Assembly (NCBI GenBank): GCA_905250125.1
Contig: CAJNOL010000790.1
Location: 39,282-103,281 of the forward strand
From: Rotaria sordida
Lineage: Eukaryota > Rotifera > Eurotatoria > Philodinida > Philodinidae
Reading direction: 5' to 3'
DNA length: 64,000 nt
Shown: in pieces, positions 48,837 to 59,559 of the stretch
Layout: every line of letters begins with the position of its first letter
Position numbering within the stretch: position 1 is the stretch's first letter
Notes under the pieces: model-generated
Database searches by the model: none
Seen by the model: only the letters and a program-made list of their open reading frames with translations
Told to the model about the DNA's origin: nothing
Translations under genes and position numbers: made by a program

Positions 48837-49719
48837 GGCAATTTAAAAGTAATGTCGTCATTATCTTATTCTCATACAGAAAGCTTGAAGAAATTTTCTT
48901 TTTAATGTTGCAGTAGAGAAAACAATACTCTATTATTCGATACTATTTGATCACTCTTCAATTAATATTATAATAATAAAATTTCGATAAGACCTGCTTG
49001 TCTGTCATATGTGACGATAATATAATACTAATGCCTATTTAGTGGATATTTTTTTGAATAACTTTTGTTAGAAACAAGAAATAAAGATGCATCAGATCAT
49101 AGATTATACGTTTTCCTAGTATGTTGTCTAAAGTTTGTTTAATCAATTTTCTAAGTATGAAAAAATGGTTTTTTAGTAAAAACTCTTTTTTTATAGAAAT
49201 TGTTAGATAAATCACTTAAAGCTTCAATTGGAATACTCATAACTCCTAAATGATTAATTCCAAACATCTGAACATTGTGCAGTCTTGTAAATCTTCTATT
49301 GATGGCTTGAATACATACTTGAGAATGGAGAATGGAGAATTCGCTGTAAACACCTCATGACATAGGTTTATTTTCAAAGAAATCTATTGAAAGCCTTAAA
49401 AAACTTCATCTCAAAAAACCATATAATATACGATCCGATGCGTCTTCACTTCCTCTTTCGAACGATGAAAACCATAGCGCTTTATCTTGTTTCTACGAAA
49501 AGTTATTCAAAAAAATATCCACTAAATAGGCATTAGTATTACCGTCACATATGACAGAAAAGCAGGTCTTATCAAAATTTTATTATTATAATATTAATTG
49601 AAGAGTGATCAAATATCATTGAAAAATAGAGTATAGTTTTCTCTACCACTACATAAAAAAATTCCTTCAAGCTTTCTGTACGGAAATAAAATAATGACGA
49701 CATTCCTTTTAGATTTCCA
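48837..49719. mobile_element. Foldback element of about 880 bp
   Basis: The arm at 48837-49120 is mirrored by 49430-49719 with good conservation (for example CACTAAATAGGCATTAGTAT and GAAGAGTGATCAAATA). A 30-bp indel lies near the inner end and about 310 bp is unpaired in the middle. The reverse-strand 70-codon frame in the right arm is not a gene. It separates coding-like fragments on either side. Confidence 0.85.
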
Positions 49720-49747
49720 TAAGTATATGTATATATCCAAATAGAAA

Positions 49748-49900
49748 ATGAAAATTGTCCTTCGTCGACCTGTTGAAGCTCCAATCTTTATTAATCATCC
49801 ATTGGATCATCCAAATGATTCACTTCACTTTGATGTATTAGTAGATGATAATAATTATCATGATGAGTATATAAATATAGAACCAAATATATGTTGTTGA
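49748..49900 (+). pseudogene. Coding remnant downstream of foldback
   Basis: 50 codons from ATG to TGA reading VLRRPVEAPIFINHPLDHP and DSLHFDVLVDDNNYHDEYIN. AT-biased codons; possibly the continuation of the gene at 48287, split by the foldback. Confidence 0.35.
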
Positions 49901-50145
49901 AGAAATTTTTAATTCAACGAATGAGAATATTATTAAAAATGTTATATTATACTATGCGAAATAGAATTCAAATAAACTATCAAAGTATTGAATCTTCAAG
50001 TGAAAGAAAAGGAGAATCTAGTGAACATTCATCAATAATATGTTATATTATTTACATCTAACATTAGATCTATAATTTCTCATTATAACATGAATCATGT
50101 CGAAGTCTGCTAATATATAACGAGAACAATAAATGAATTATCATC

Positions 50146-50295
50146 ATGAACAATCTCATTTATTCATCAATGGATTTACAATTAGATAATATATTTATTG
50201 ATTTATCATTTTCAATTAATGAAAATATTAAATATTTAACAGATCTTCGTCAACAAATTACAAATGCAACTGTTCATATCAGTATGCCACGATGA
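50146..50295 (+). pseudogene. Coding remnant, 49 codons
   Basis: ATG to TGA reading LQLDNIFIDLSFSINENIKY and LTDLRQQITNATVHISMPR. Same codon bias as the preceding fragments; probably part of the same decayed locus. Confidence 0.35.
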
Positions 50296-50918
50296 GATTA
50301 AGCAAACATCACAACCAGTACAAATATTTAAACTATGAATCAATTGAACACATTCACATCGCAAACAGATTAACATACCAAATACTCATATGTGAGGACA
50401 CACATCTAATATGGGAGGAGAGAAACCTTAGCGGTGATTCACCCTCACTCCTATCCCTTGATGTCTTTCTATATCTCTTCTTTTTTCTTCTATCATCTCT
50501 TCTCTATTGCATTGTGTGACATATATATATGTACACTGATTTAAGGACATTTAAGAATACAATAAAATAAACAAAGTTAAAGCTTCGAAACGATCTAACA
50601 GACCAGTTTGCTAAGAAGTAGCCACATATCATCGCATGATTAGCGTAAATAAGCTTCATTGGAAACTCTCTAGCTCGAGAAGAAAATGTCCATTTTCCTT
50701 AAAATTTCAAAGTTTTTTAAGCTATCACAATCATCATATATCCGATGATTCAGTACAAATGGATCACGTTGTATTCTCGAGTTTTCTTCGTACAGAGTCA
50801 GGAATTTTTCTAATTTTTTTCACCACAAGATGCGCCATAAGATTCTCTACAAAACGCTATATTTTGCTTGCCTAATGTATGTATTTTTGTTTTACAGGAG
50901 CTAAAATAAACGTTTAGC

Positions 50919-50978
50919 GATATGATGACAACTTTCTAAACTATGTCTAGCATAATTTTAGAAAGTTGTCATCATATC
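50919..50978. repeat. Perfect 22-bp stem hairpin
   Basis: GATATGATGACAACTTTCTAAA and its exact reverse complement are separated by 16 bp. It could be a MITE core or a small-RNA-type hairpin; no further evidence. Confidence 0.7.
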
Positions 50979-51478
50979 CCTTAACGAATGTTCGGTCCCT
51001 ATAAAAGAAAAACAGACCCATTAGCTAATCAAAACGTAGATTTTTGTAGAGAATTTCACAGCACATATTTTAGTAAAAAGGTAAAAAAAATGCTTGACTC
51101 TATATGATGAAAATTCGAGAATACAAAAGGATCCATTTCACTCTGTCATTCGATATAATTGGAAATGTTAATTAGAAAAAGAATGATATTAGAGCCTAAG
51201 TGGAAAGTCATATTCATTTCTGTTAATACGATTTATCTTAACGAATCAACATCAAATCAGGTATATATTGACTATTGTTTACAGTAGGTTCTAAAAAAAT
51301 TTTCTATAAAATTCGTCGAATATTGCTGTCAAAATTTGGTATGCACATGTTGAAGATATTCCAATCTCGACTAAACATCAGAAAAGATCCGATTTCTACA
51401 GCTTACACGTTACTGGTACTTTAATTGAAGACTTATTACTACTAGGATTCGTTCTTATTTTCATCGTATACGTACCAA
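50979..51478. other. 5' flank of the second receptor gene
   Basis: AT-rich; no element recognised. Confidence 0.3.
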
Positions 51479-52465
51479 ATGACGAGTACAGTGATTAATA
51501 CTATTGGTTTCTTCAGCTATTTATTCACATCTCCTCTGGGTTTTATCGGTCATGCATGCAGTCTCATCACATTTCTATCAAAACCCCTTCGTCTTACTTC
51601 GACCGGATTGCTATTTATTTTCTTGACGATCTCCGATATATTCTATCTATCGATATTTATCCGTGATTTTCTTGCAATAACTCTGGAAATGCCAATATTG
51701 CGAAGCGATCAATTATGTCGTTTTCGTGCCTTTATAACTAATTTCTCAGCTGTCACATCTAGTTGGCTTCTTGTTTTAATTGCCATTGATCGACTGATTC
51801 GTGCACGTTTTCCATATCGACAAGCGCAAGTATGTACAACAAAAGTGGCTGCCTGGTCAACTGTTGCTGTATGCATATGTTCAACTCTGTTTACATGTCA
51901 TGTTCTTCAGCCGGAATATAGTTATAGTAATCCGACGAGTAATGTTTGCGGAGCACCTCGCTCTCCTATAACATCTTATTCAATATTTTTCTTCAATACT
52001 TGGCCTATTCTTCAATTATTAATCACTTATTTACTTCCAAGTTGTTTGATGATTATTTGTGTAATTGGAGTTCAATCTAAATTGCGTGTACAACGAATTC
52101 TAGTGATGACATTGACGATGAGAAGGGATAAACTTCAACGGCATATGTTCATTTTAATGATTTCAAATGTAATCTGTTTTGTAATTTGTACATTACCTTA
52201 TTCTATTTGTCGAATTCTTATACAACGATTCGGACTTACATCGACTACCAATAATACCATCTTGATATTATCGATTTTTCTCAATATTAATTATTGTTAC
52301 AACTTTTACATTTATTGTTTAACATCGCAATTATTTCGAGAAAAATTCATTGAACAGTTGAAAGGATTTTTTCTGTATTGTAAGACACTACGAAGACAAC
52401 GCAGTAATATTCTCTATCCTATTTCGACAATACCTAGACCCCATCCATGCTCTGCAATTAAGTGA
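51479..52465 (+). CDS. Rhodopsin-like seven-transmembrane receptor (orphan, peptide-receptor-like)
   Basis: A single exon of 328 residues. Seven TM segments are clear. C80 at the TM3 entry and C157 in extracellular loop 2 can form the family disulfide. After TM3 D104-R105-L106 stands for DRY, followed by IRARFPYRQ. TM6 has CTLPYSICR where CWxP is expected. TM7 NINYCYNFYIYCLTSQLFRE keeps the general NxxxxNFxIY...FR-E form seen in peptide receptors and ends in helix 8. The C-tail is basic, with RRQR. A G-protein-coupled receptor; ligand unknown. AATAAA lies 7 bp after the stop and AATAAAATAAA about 100 bp after. It is unlike the 28.7-kb receptor in its motifs, so the two are not recent duplicates. 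Confidence 0.87.
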   Translation: MTSTVINTIGFFSYLFTSPLGFIGHACSLITFLSKPLRLTSTGLLFIFLTISDIFYLSIFIRDFLAITLEMPILRSDQLCRFRAFITNFSAVTSSWLLVLIAIDRLIRARFPYRQAQVCTTKVAAWSTVAVCICSTLFTCHVLQPEYSYSNPTSNVCGAPRSPITSYSIFFFNTWPILQLLITYLLPSCLMIICVIGVQSKLRVQRILVMTLTMRRDKLQRHMFILMISNVICFVICTLPYSICRILIQRFGLTSTTNNTILILSIFLNINYCYNFYIYCLTSQLFREKFIEQLKGFFLYCKTLRRQRSNILYPISTIPRPHPCSAIK

Positions 52466-52471
52466 TTAAAT

Positions 52472-52477
52472 AATAAA
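52472..52477 (+). terminator. Poly(A) signal of the second receptor gene
   Basis: AATAAA 7 bp past the stop; further copies occur near 52565. Confidence 0.45.
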
Positions 52478-52680
52478 TTCTTCTTTAAACTCGAACACTA
52501 TTTCTGTCTGTAGTAATTGATCGAAGATAATTTCCTATGTATGTTCATTTGCTCCTTGTTTGAGAATAAAATAAAGAATTATTGAAGCCTACGAATATCA
52601 CATACAAGTGCTCCAAAATTAATCAACCATCTATTCGAAAAAAATTCTGATTTTTCTATTACATATTGTGTCCAATGTTT

Positions 52681-52856
52681 CTATGTCGAAATGATGATAT
52701 AGGAGTCAGCTACATAGACATTTTGATCGTCATCTACATAGAGCCCATTAGGATAAAAGAGTTGGCTGAGTCCATTGGCTGCTTGATGGTCTTCAGTTAT
52801 GGTAAGAGCATCGGATGTCCATGTGGCATTGGCATCAATGTTAAGGAGAGGTCGAA
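52681..52856 (-). pseudogene. NHL-repeat protein exon remnant
   Basis: A polypyrimidine tract and CTGCAG acceptor at about 52857 precede an open segment reading NATWTSDALTITEDHQAANG then LSQLFYPNGLYVDDDQNVYV and ADSY before a TAG (52683-52681). This is one NHL beta-propeller blade of the kind common in bdelloid secreted proteins. No other blades are visible nearby, so it is a truncated fragment. Confidence 0.65.
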
Positions 52857-52959
52857 CTGCAGTGAAAAAAAGTTTCGAATTCGTTATATTGGACTGAACG
52901 AAAAAAGACTAACGTTGATATATGTTATTGGGAACAATCTGTGTCGAATTTGAAGTGAA

Positions 52960-53317
52960 TCTTGAGAACTCATTGATCTGAATTTGTAATGTTAGAAATT
53001 CGAAACACAATCGTTTCTACCTCGAGAATCAAGCTATTAGTGCAATGGAAAATGCATGAGTTTCGTAAACCAACGATCTGAAAAAGATTTGATGACATTC
53101 TTTGAAAGAAAGGGCGAAGTAAATGAGTTTTTCTAAAGAATCATTGAGCTACCTGCAAAAGAAAATTTCTCACAATTTTGCGCTTGTCATTCATAGTAAC
53201 ATGCAGAAGTGTAGCCACCTTCGGCGGTCGAGTTTAAAATTGATATTAACTTTTTTCTTGTCACTCAAGGAGACGAATCTCGATCTCGTCAAATAAACTG
53301 TTTCACCTGAAAGTTTG
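52960..53317. other. Spacer
   Basis: No gene seen. Confidence 0.3.
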
Positions 53318-53390
53318 GGGTGTGGGTGTGGGTGTGGGTTAGAGAATAGATAAGACCTACACTCTCATACCCACACCCAGACCCTTCCAT
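53318..53390. repeat. Telomere-like hairpin (copy M)
   Basis: GGGGTGTGGGTGTGGGTGTGGG, loop TTAGAGAATAGATAAGACC, then CACTCTCATACCCACACCCAG. The loop is AGAGAATAGATAAGA, a diverged inverted form of the shared motif. Confidence 0.75.
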
Positions 53391-54139
53391 CTTATTATGA
53401 AGGATTGACTAGAATGGACTTATCACTTGAAAGATGTTCAACAAGTTAACAAGCAAAAACAAATATCGTAATGGATTTATTAAATAAATATGATCAAAGA
53501 AGGAAATTGTGGTTTTACATCAAAATTTTGTTGTTATTCAAGTTTTCTGTGAATCAATTCAAATGAATGATAGATTATTGAAACTATTGATCAAGAATAT
53601 GCTGCAAAAACTTAAATAGCAAAAGGAATTCATGTCATTTCAAACAAAATTTCATTTGACGACTTTCATTTTTTTAAAATGTTAATTTAGAATATTATTT
53701 TAACTTAAAAAATTATATAATGATTATATTAAAACTCATTTCGTATCAAGAACCTATTAGGAAATCAAATAATATCTTCTAAGATCTTATTTCATTGAAT
53801 TGTTTGATAAATCGGGGCATTTCATTATCTTCTCAGATTCCGAAAATCGTTTTCTCTCATGTTAATCTTTTCCCATAATTCTCAATAAATAGAAGAAAGA
53901 ATAATACTGATGAGCATGCATTTTAATGCCTTTTGTTTATAATTAAAACAGTAACAATTTTGTTAGTCTGGGGAATAGATATAGGCATTATTCAACAATT
54001 TCATTATTATTAAATTCATCTAATTAACATATACATTGTCTTACTATGTTACACTTCGTTTCTCATATATCGACTAATGAATAGAACTTTTTGCAGTCGC
54101 TACACTCTTGTTCATTTCAACAGCTCACTTAACATGAAA
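53391..54139. other. Intergenic AT-rich DNA
   Basis: Nothing recognised. Confidence 0.3.
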
Positions 54140-54269
54140 TTATACTAAGAATTGTCGACTATTAATTTTTATTTCATATATCAAATAGCAAATGAATTTA
54201 TTCAATCGAAGATGAATGCAAAAAAAAGAAAAATAATTAAATGAGTTATTTAAAAAATTTTTTTTTTTA

Positions 54270-55112
54270 AATGATTTGTCAGCAGTTTTCAAACGTTTAC
54301 TGAGAGGTTCCATTCGAAGTTCCCAATGCCATTCCTTTTCTACCAGTTTACTTACTTCTGTTGTAAGATTATGAAGTGTCAAAATAAAAAACAAATTTTT
54401 AAATGAATTCTTTTTGAATATTTACCAATTGTACTACTTATCTTCAGATGGTGGATAAAATTGATCTTTTACATATAATTGTTGATAAAATTTGATCCAA
54501 ACATGATGATGTATTAAACATTTGAAACTATATGCACCACATGTAATATTGAAGCAAATCTTCTTTATCAGTTAAAGATTTTGATGAAAGTGATGGTAAC
54601 CAAATCATCATCGATTGACGAAAAGCCAATTTGAATGCTGAACAAATAATAGATAATTTTGATTGAAACAATGGTAATTTCTCATGAAATTGCTCATTTA
54701 TTTTTTCTAATAGCCGACTATTTAAAAACAAAAGAAAGAAATTCTATTCGATTTCATAAAAAAAAACAATGTCAAACATACTAGGAAAGATCTGGATAAG
54801 CACATGACATCACGATCAGATCGATAGAACCATCGTGTATGATTTTTTTCAACTATTGAACATCGACTGAACCTGTCTCACCAAGAATGGTGCCCACATG
54901 AATCAAAAATAAAAGTGTTGATGATGCGTTACCAAAAAACAATGACGACAATCAATACAATCGGATACAGCACATTTTGTATGTGACTGGATTATAGTTT
55001 CATCTATTAATAAAAGCAAGCAGTGTTTGGTTTGAATCAAAACGTTTTGTGACGATTTGAGAAGCATCTCCAATGCCATATTCCTTACAGATGTATTTAG
55101 AAAATCAATCAT
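54270..55112 (-). pseudogene. Decayed multi-exon gene, unidentified
   Basis: Three minus-strand blocks read like protein: 55112-54903 (LNTSVRNMALEMLLKSSQNV and a Cys/His-rich end), 54731-54528 (INEQFHEKLPLFQSKLSIIC...) and about 54375-54270 (LVEKEWHWELRMEPLSKRLK). After a frameshift near 54530 the second block continues as AYSFKCLIHHHVWIKFYQQL to about 54445. A GTAAAT donor (about 54424) and TTACAACAG acceptor (about 54363) could join it to the third block. Stops separate the first two. I cannot name the family. Confidence 0.4.
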
Positions 55113-57573
55113 ACTGTGTTGAATATATGAATTGAACTAAATACTGCCATTCTCATTCAAGACTATTGGTACTTACTGACATAAAGTGCATAGTTACTGA
55201 AATGTTTTTTAATTTTAGTAATATTTAACATTGTTCGATTATGTAACAATCGGAAGAAATCATAATAAATTGATCACATAGTGCCATCTCCAAAACAAAA
55301 AAACGATGATTTTATTTTAGTAAATGCACAAGGTACCATCTTGATTATGAGTAGTACATTCATTTTCTGTTGTTTCAGTTGATAAAGCAGACATAGCAGA
55401 AGAAGAGAAAAAGACTGTTCAATGAAGTCCAATTTTTGTTTTAGAATAAGCAGGAAAGGGTGATGAGGAAGTTATTGTTGGTTAAATATTATTTTAAACG
55501 ACCAAAGACGAATGATACATGCAGTGTAAACACCTAATTAAAAAAAAATAATTCTGGATGTGGCTGTGGTGTAGGAGTGTACAGCTCACGCTCACGCGAG
55601 CGTTTCTGGCTTGTCAAAAGTGGGAACGTCGCTGATCACTTTTTTCAACTTTATTCCCCAAAAATCGACATTGACGATTTTTGTGCCTGGGGTCTCCCTC
55701 AGATATCACGAAAAAAAAAAATTTTTTTTCACGAGTCAAAATCAGACATAGTGGTAGAGTGAGAGGTGCTAGTTAAGAATATCACAATGAGAGCTCTCAA
55801 ATCTTTTTATTCCTGAAATAGTCCTAACCACTCTGTACATCCTATTCTTCATTATTAGAGTTCTCATAGAGTAGTTATTCACTCAAATTTAGCCAGAAAC
55901 ATTCTTTTTTGCCCAAAATTCCGAATTCTCTAAGAATCTGAGCTCTTTACGCCGAAAAAATGTGACTTTTAGAAAAAAAATGGTCATTCCGGTGCAGAAA
56001 TGGACCCTTTTTTTTAAATATATAGGATTTTGTTCCGATAATTTTTTGAGAGGGCACTATTACCATAACATGAAATTTGGACCATTAGGTTAACTTTTCA
56101 AACTCTCACGGTTGGTAACCACAAAAATAATTGAAAATGTGTACAACATAATCAAAAACTGTAAATTCTGGCAAAATTCGTTTTTTTGCATTAGATTCGC
56201 GTATATGTGCTTGTTGTTTAGCACAAAAACAGTCTTCCCTGGATGTCAAACTCGAAGTATACATCTCGTTTTTGAAGTTCTATCGATTTGTAGTCGAGAA
56301 AAAAATAGAAAAGAGGTATAACACGGTGAGAAGTTCAAAATATACTCAAATTTGACATATTTCTTCTGAGTTCGACTATAATGGTATAGTTTTCAGTATC
56401 AAAGTAGGGTTGTTGAAACACCATATTCGAATTAAATGAGTAATTATCTATGCTCTCTTTATTAGCAGTCTGAGAGACAAAGAAAACAGGGTACAGCTGT
56501 GTCGAATGTCTGAAGTCTAAAAGATTCTGATCAGTTTTTACTGCATGTATGTTCATCTATGTTTTTATGATTTTGAACATGAGGAGAAACATGCTAGGGC
56601 TTTGAATTCGCACAATACTGATTTCCTTATGCTGTTCTGTTACCGAAAAGCCTTATCCGGAAAGAAAGAATATAGAAATTTATGAAGAATATCGGAAGAT
56701 GACATCATCTGATCATATACCTGAAGAAAACTAAGACAACTTCTTTGTTAACTTACTTGATTAGTACATTAAACTATGCGTCAATCACGACAGGTACCAT
56801 TATTATTTTTTTCTTGTTGTCATCAACATATCTCGTATATGAGTGCCTTTTTGAGAATTCACTCTGACTGAACCGATTGCTAAAACACCATTAATGTTTT
56901 ACATATTACTCGGAGTTTTCTGTCCGAAACTAGAACTACATTTGCTATCAATGTATTATATATAAAAGAATAATTGTGTTACAACCTTGACACGGAGTAG
57001 AAGAGAAAAATGAAAGAAATTCATTGCACACAGTCAAATATTTTACACATGTGTCTTGAAATATCCCTGTAACTTCACTACAACGAAATATATCTACTTC
57101 GAATAGAGCCCTCATGCTAAGGATCACCTGCTCGGTCCTGCCTAGCAGGGCAGGACTAGGTTAAAAGATTTTTCACAGGACAGAGTACAGGTTACGAAGG
57201 TCATAACCTGTTAACTGTGATAGAAATGTTGTCACCAGCATACTTAGTAGATTTCAAAGAGTAGGAGCAGCCAAATTATTTACATATATTTCTAGTGCCA
57301 AGGATATTGATATTATATTTCTCGTTCGGATAACTCCTATGAACACAAAAAACCTAGCATGTGCTCGGTATTTTTCTTCTCTTTTTTTATCCAAAAGCTT
57401 TAATTGTCTTAATCTGAGAATTCAATGGAGCATTCGTGACCGTTTCCAATTTTAATATATTCATATTGAAGAGGCTCTACAAGTTACTTCGATCTATAAC
57501 TAAGTTTAACGTAAAAATGTGGTGACAATGGTTGGGTTTTCTTAGTTATCCACCCGAATCAAGACATTTTTCT
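55113..57573. other. Interval without a supported gene
   Basis: AT-rich, with a weak G-strand telomere-like string at 55556-55580 (GGATGTGGCTGTGGTGTAGG). At 57168-57220 an AGGACAG...ACAGGTTAC...TAACCTG segment has a relative at 60425-60480. Confidence 0.4.
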
Positions 57574-57577
57574 TTAA

Positions 57578-58313
57578 GGTCCCCCCCCCCACCACTCAAA
57601 AATCGATCTTAGCCCAGGAAAGTTCAAATGGGCTGAAACTTGGAGCATATGTTGGGGCTGAAGTGAGGAGGCTGTGATAAAATTTTCAGCTCGATACCCT
57701 GATGTTTGACAGAGATATGAACCAAACAAGGGCCAAAAATAGCTCATTTGGCAATCCATTTTTCTTTCTCCAGGCTCTTTCAATATATTTAATTTTTTTT
57801 TTGTTTGAAAGAGCATCTCAGGATGCAGTGCAGTACAGAGTCCTTTTTTTAAAATTCTTACTTTTTTAGCGAAAAAAGGGAATCACAAGTTCAGTGATTC
57901 AAAAAACGCGCCAAAAATGGGTGTCTAATTACATAAATGTCTGTATATATAATAAAAAATAAAGTTTAATTAAAAAAGGACTCTGTACTGCACTGCATCT
58001 TGACGTGCTCTTTCAAACAAAAAAAAACTAAAATTTATTGAACGAGCCTGGACAGAGAAAAATGGATTGCGCGGTTCAGAAAGCCTAAACTGAGAAAAAA
58101 CGAAAAACATTTTTCGTTTTTTTTAAAATAAGCATATTTTTCAAGAAGAGTTTAACAAAAATCATCGAAAACTTTGGCCAAAAACGAGGTGCTGAAGAAA
58201 AACCAATGTGATTTCTGAAAGAGCAGAAGACGGGCTATCTTCCGATGCATTTATCTCAATTTCGATAATTTTGACGAAAATTGACTTTTTTTGAGTGGGG
58301 AGGGGGGGGGGCC
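57578..58313. mobile_element. 736-bp foldback DNA element with TTAA target duplication
   Basis: It begins GG-T-C10 and ends G9-CC, with TTAA immediately outside both ends (57574-57577, 58314-58317). Arms pair over CACTCAAAAA/TTTTTGAGTG at the tips. They pair strongly in the inner part: 57770-57850 (GAAAGAGCATCTCAGGATGC, CAGTACAGAGTCC) with 57970-58060. TTAA duplication points to the piggyBac or Kolobok type. No transposase. Confidence 0.85.
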
Positions 58314-58439
58314 TTAATATTTAAAGGCTTGATCTTCTGATCTTATGTGAAAATGACATGAGATGCCTAATTCGAATTATAATATAAATGCACTTTCAGA
58401 AGCACTTAATCATTTCAAAAATAACTAAGAAAATAAAAT

Positions 58440-59148
58440 ATACATGCACCCATCTATATAAATTATTATAAAAGCTATAAGTGATAAACACTTTACTGCA
58501 AAGTTAGGCAAAAATTTTGCCTTTTTTTGCCATTTATCATTTATGATAAAAGTTATAAATGATGAAGACTTTACTGTAAAGTTAGGCAAAAATTTGTAAT
58601 TTTTTTGCCATTTATCATTTATCATTTATGATACTAGCTATAAACGGTGATGACTTTACTGTAAAGTTATGCAAAAATTTTGCTTTTTTTGCCATTTATC
58701 ATAAATAATAAAAGCTATAAATGATCATTTATAGGTTTTCTGATAAATGATAAATAATAAATGGCAAAAAAAGCAAAAGTTTTGCCTAACTTTACAGTAA
58801 AGTCATCACCACTTATCGCTTTTATGATATATGGCGAAAAAAGTAACAGTTTTTGCCTAACTTTACAGTAAAGTCTTCATCATTTATAACTTTTATCATA
58901 AATGATAAATGATAAATGGCAATAAAAGCAAAATTTTTGCTTAACTTTACAGTAAAGTCTGCATCATCTATAACTTTTATCATAAATGAAAAATGATAAA
59001 TGGCAAAAAAAGTGAAATTTTTGCCCAATTTTACAGTAAAGGCATCACCATTTTTAGCTTTTATCATAAATGATAAATGGCAAATAAAGTAAAACTTTTT
59101 GCCTAACTTTACAGTAAACTCTTCATCATTTATAACTTTTATCATAAA
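58440..59148. repeat. Head-to-head satellite, unit about 70-86 bp
   Basis: Each unit carries ACTTTACTGTAAAGTTAGGC (itself palindromic at its core) and TTGCCATTTATCATTTATGA. Three units run one way (58480-58725) and at least five the other way (58740-59148), so orientation switches at about 58730. One further unit continues after the solo LTR at about 59575-59620. Frames inside are repeat translations. Confidence 0.88.
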
Positions 59149-59554
59149 TGTTAGGTCAACGTTAGTGATGATGTTATAATAGAATATAAAGGGATCTTAC
59201 CTTGATTGCCAAAGGTACGTGATCAACTAAGGAGGGGATGTGAGATCAGTTCAACTGGATAATTTATTTCACGAAGACAAAATAACACACACACAGGAGA
59301 GGTAGTAATAAATGCTACTGCTCTGCATCAAAACAAAATAGCAACTGAACGATATGAAAATCAGAACAAATTCTAAAGAGAGAGATTGACAGAACGAAAA
59401 AGAGAAATCTTACTATTGAACGAATGAAAGAGAAAAATCCAATTAACTACAGAACGAAAAGGAAGACGCCGACAAATGAGAAGATAAGAAGGAATCAATT
59501 GAACTTCGTTCAATTAAGTTAGCGTCGACATAGTGTCATCTGTTGACGCTAACA
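59149..59554. mobile_element. Solo LTR, 406 bp
   Basis: Begins TGTTAGGTCAAC and ends GTTGACGCTAACA, i.e. TG...CA with matching inverted tips. A 5-bp direct duplication ATAAA flanks it (59144-59148 and 59555-59559). The surrounding satellite resumes on the far side, showing insertion into a pre-existing array. Internally there is a TATAAAG string (about 59178) and an AATAAA (about 59311). No retroelement coding sequence is next to it, so the internal region was probably lost by LTR-LTR recombination. Confidence 0.85.
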
Positions 59555-59559
59555 ATAAA

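Noticed and set aside
57574-59145. Several minus-strand frames of 66-107 codons
   Set aside because: They fall in the TTAA foldback and the satellite array; sequence repeats with the units.
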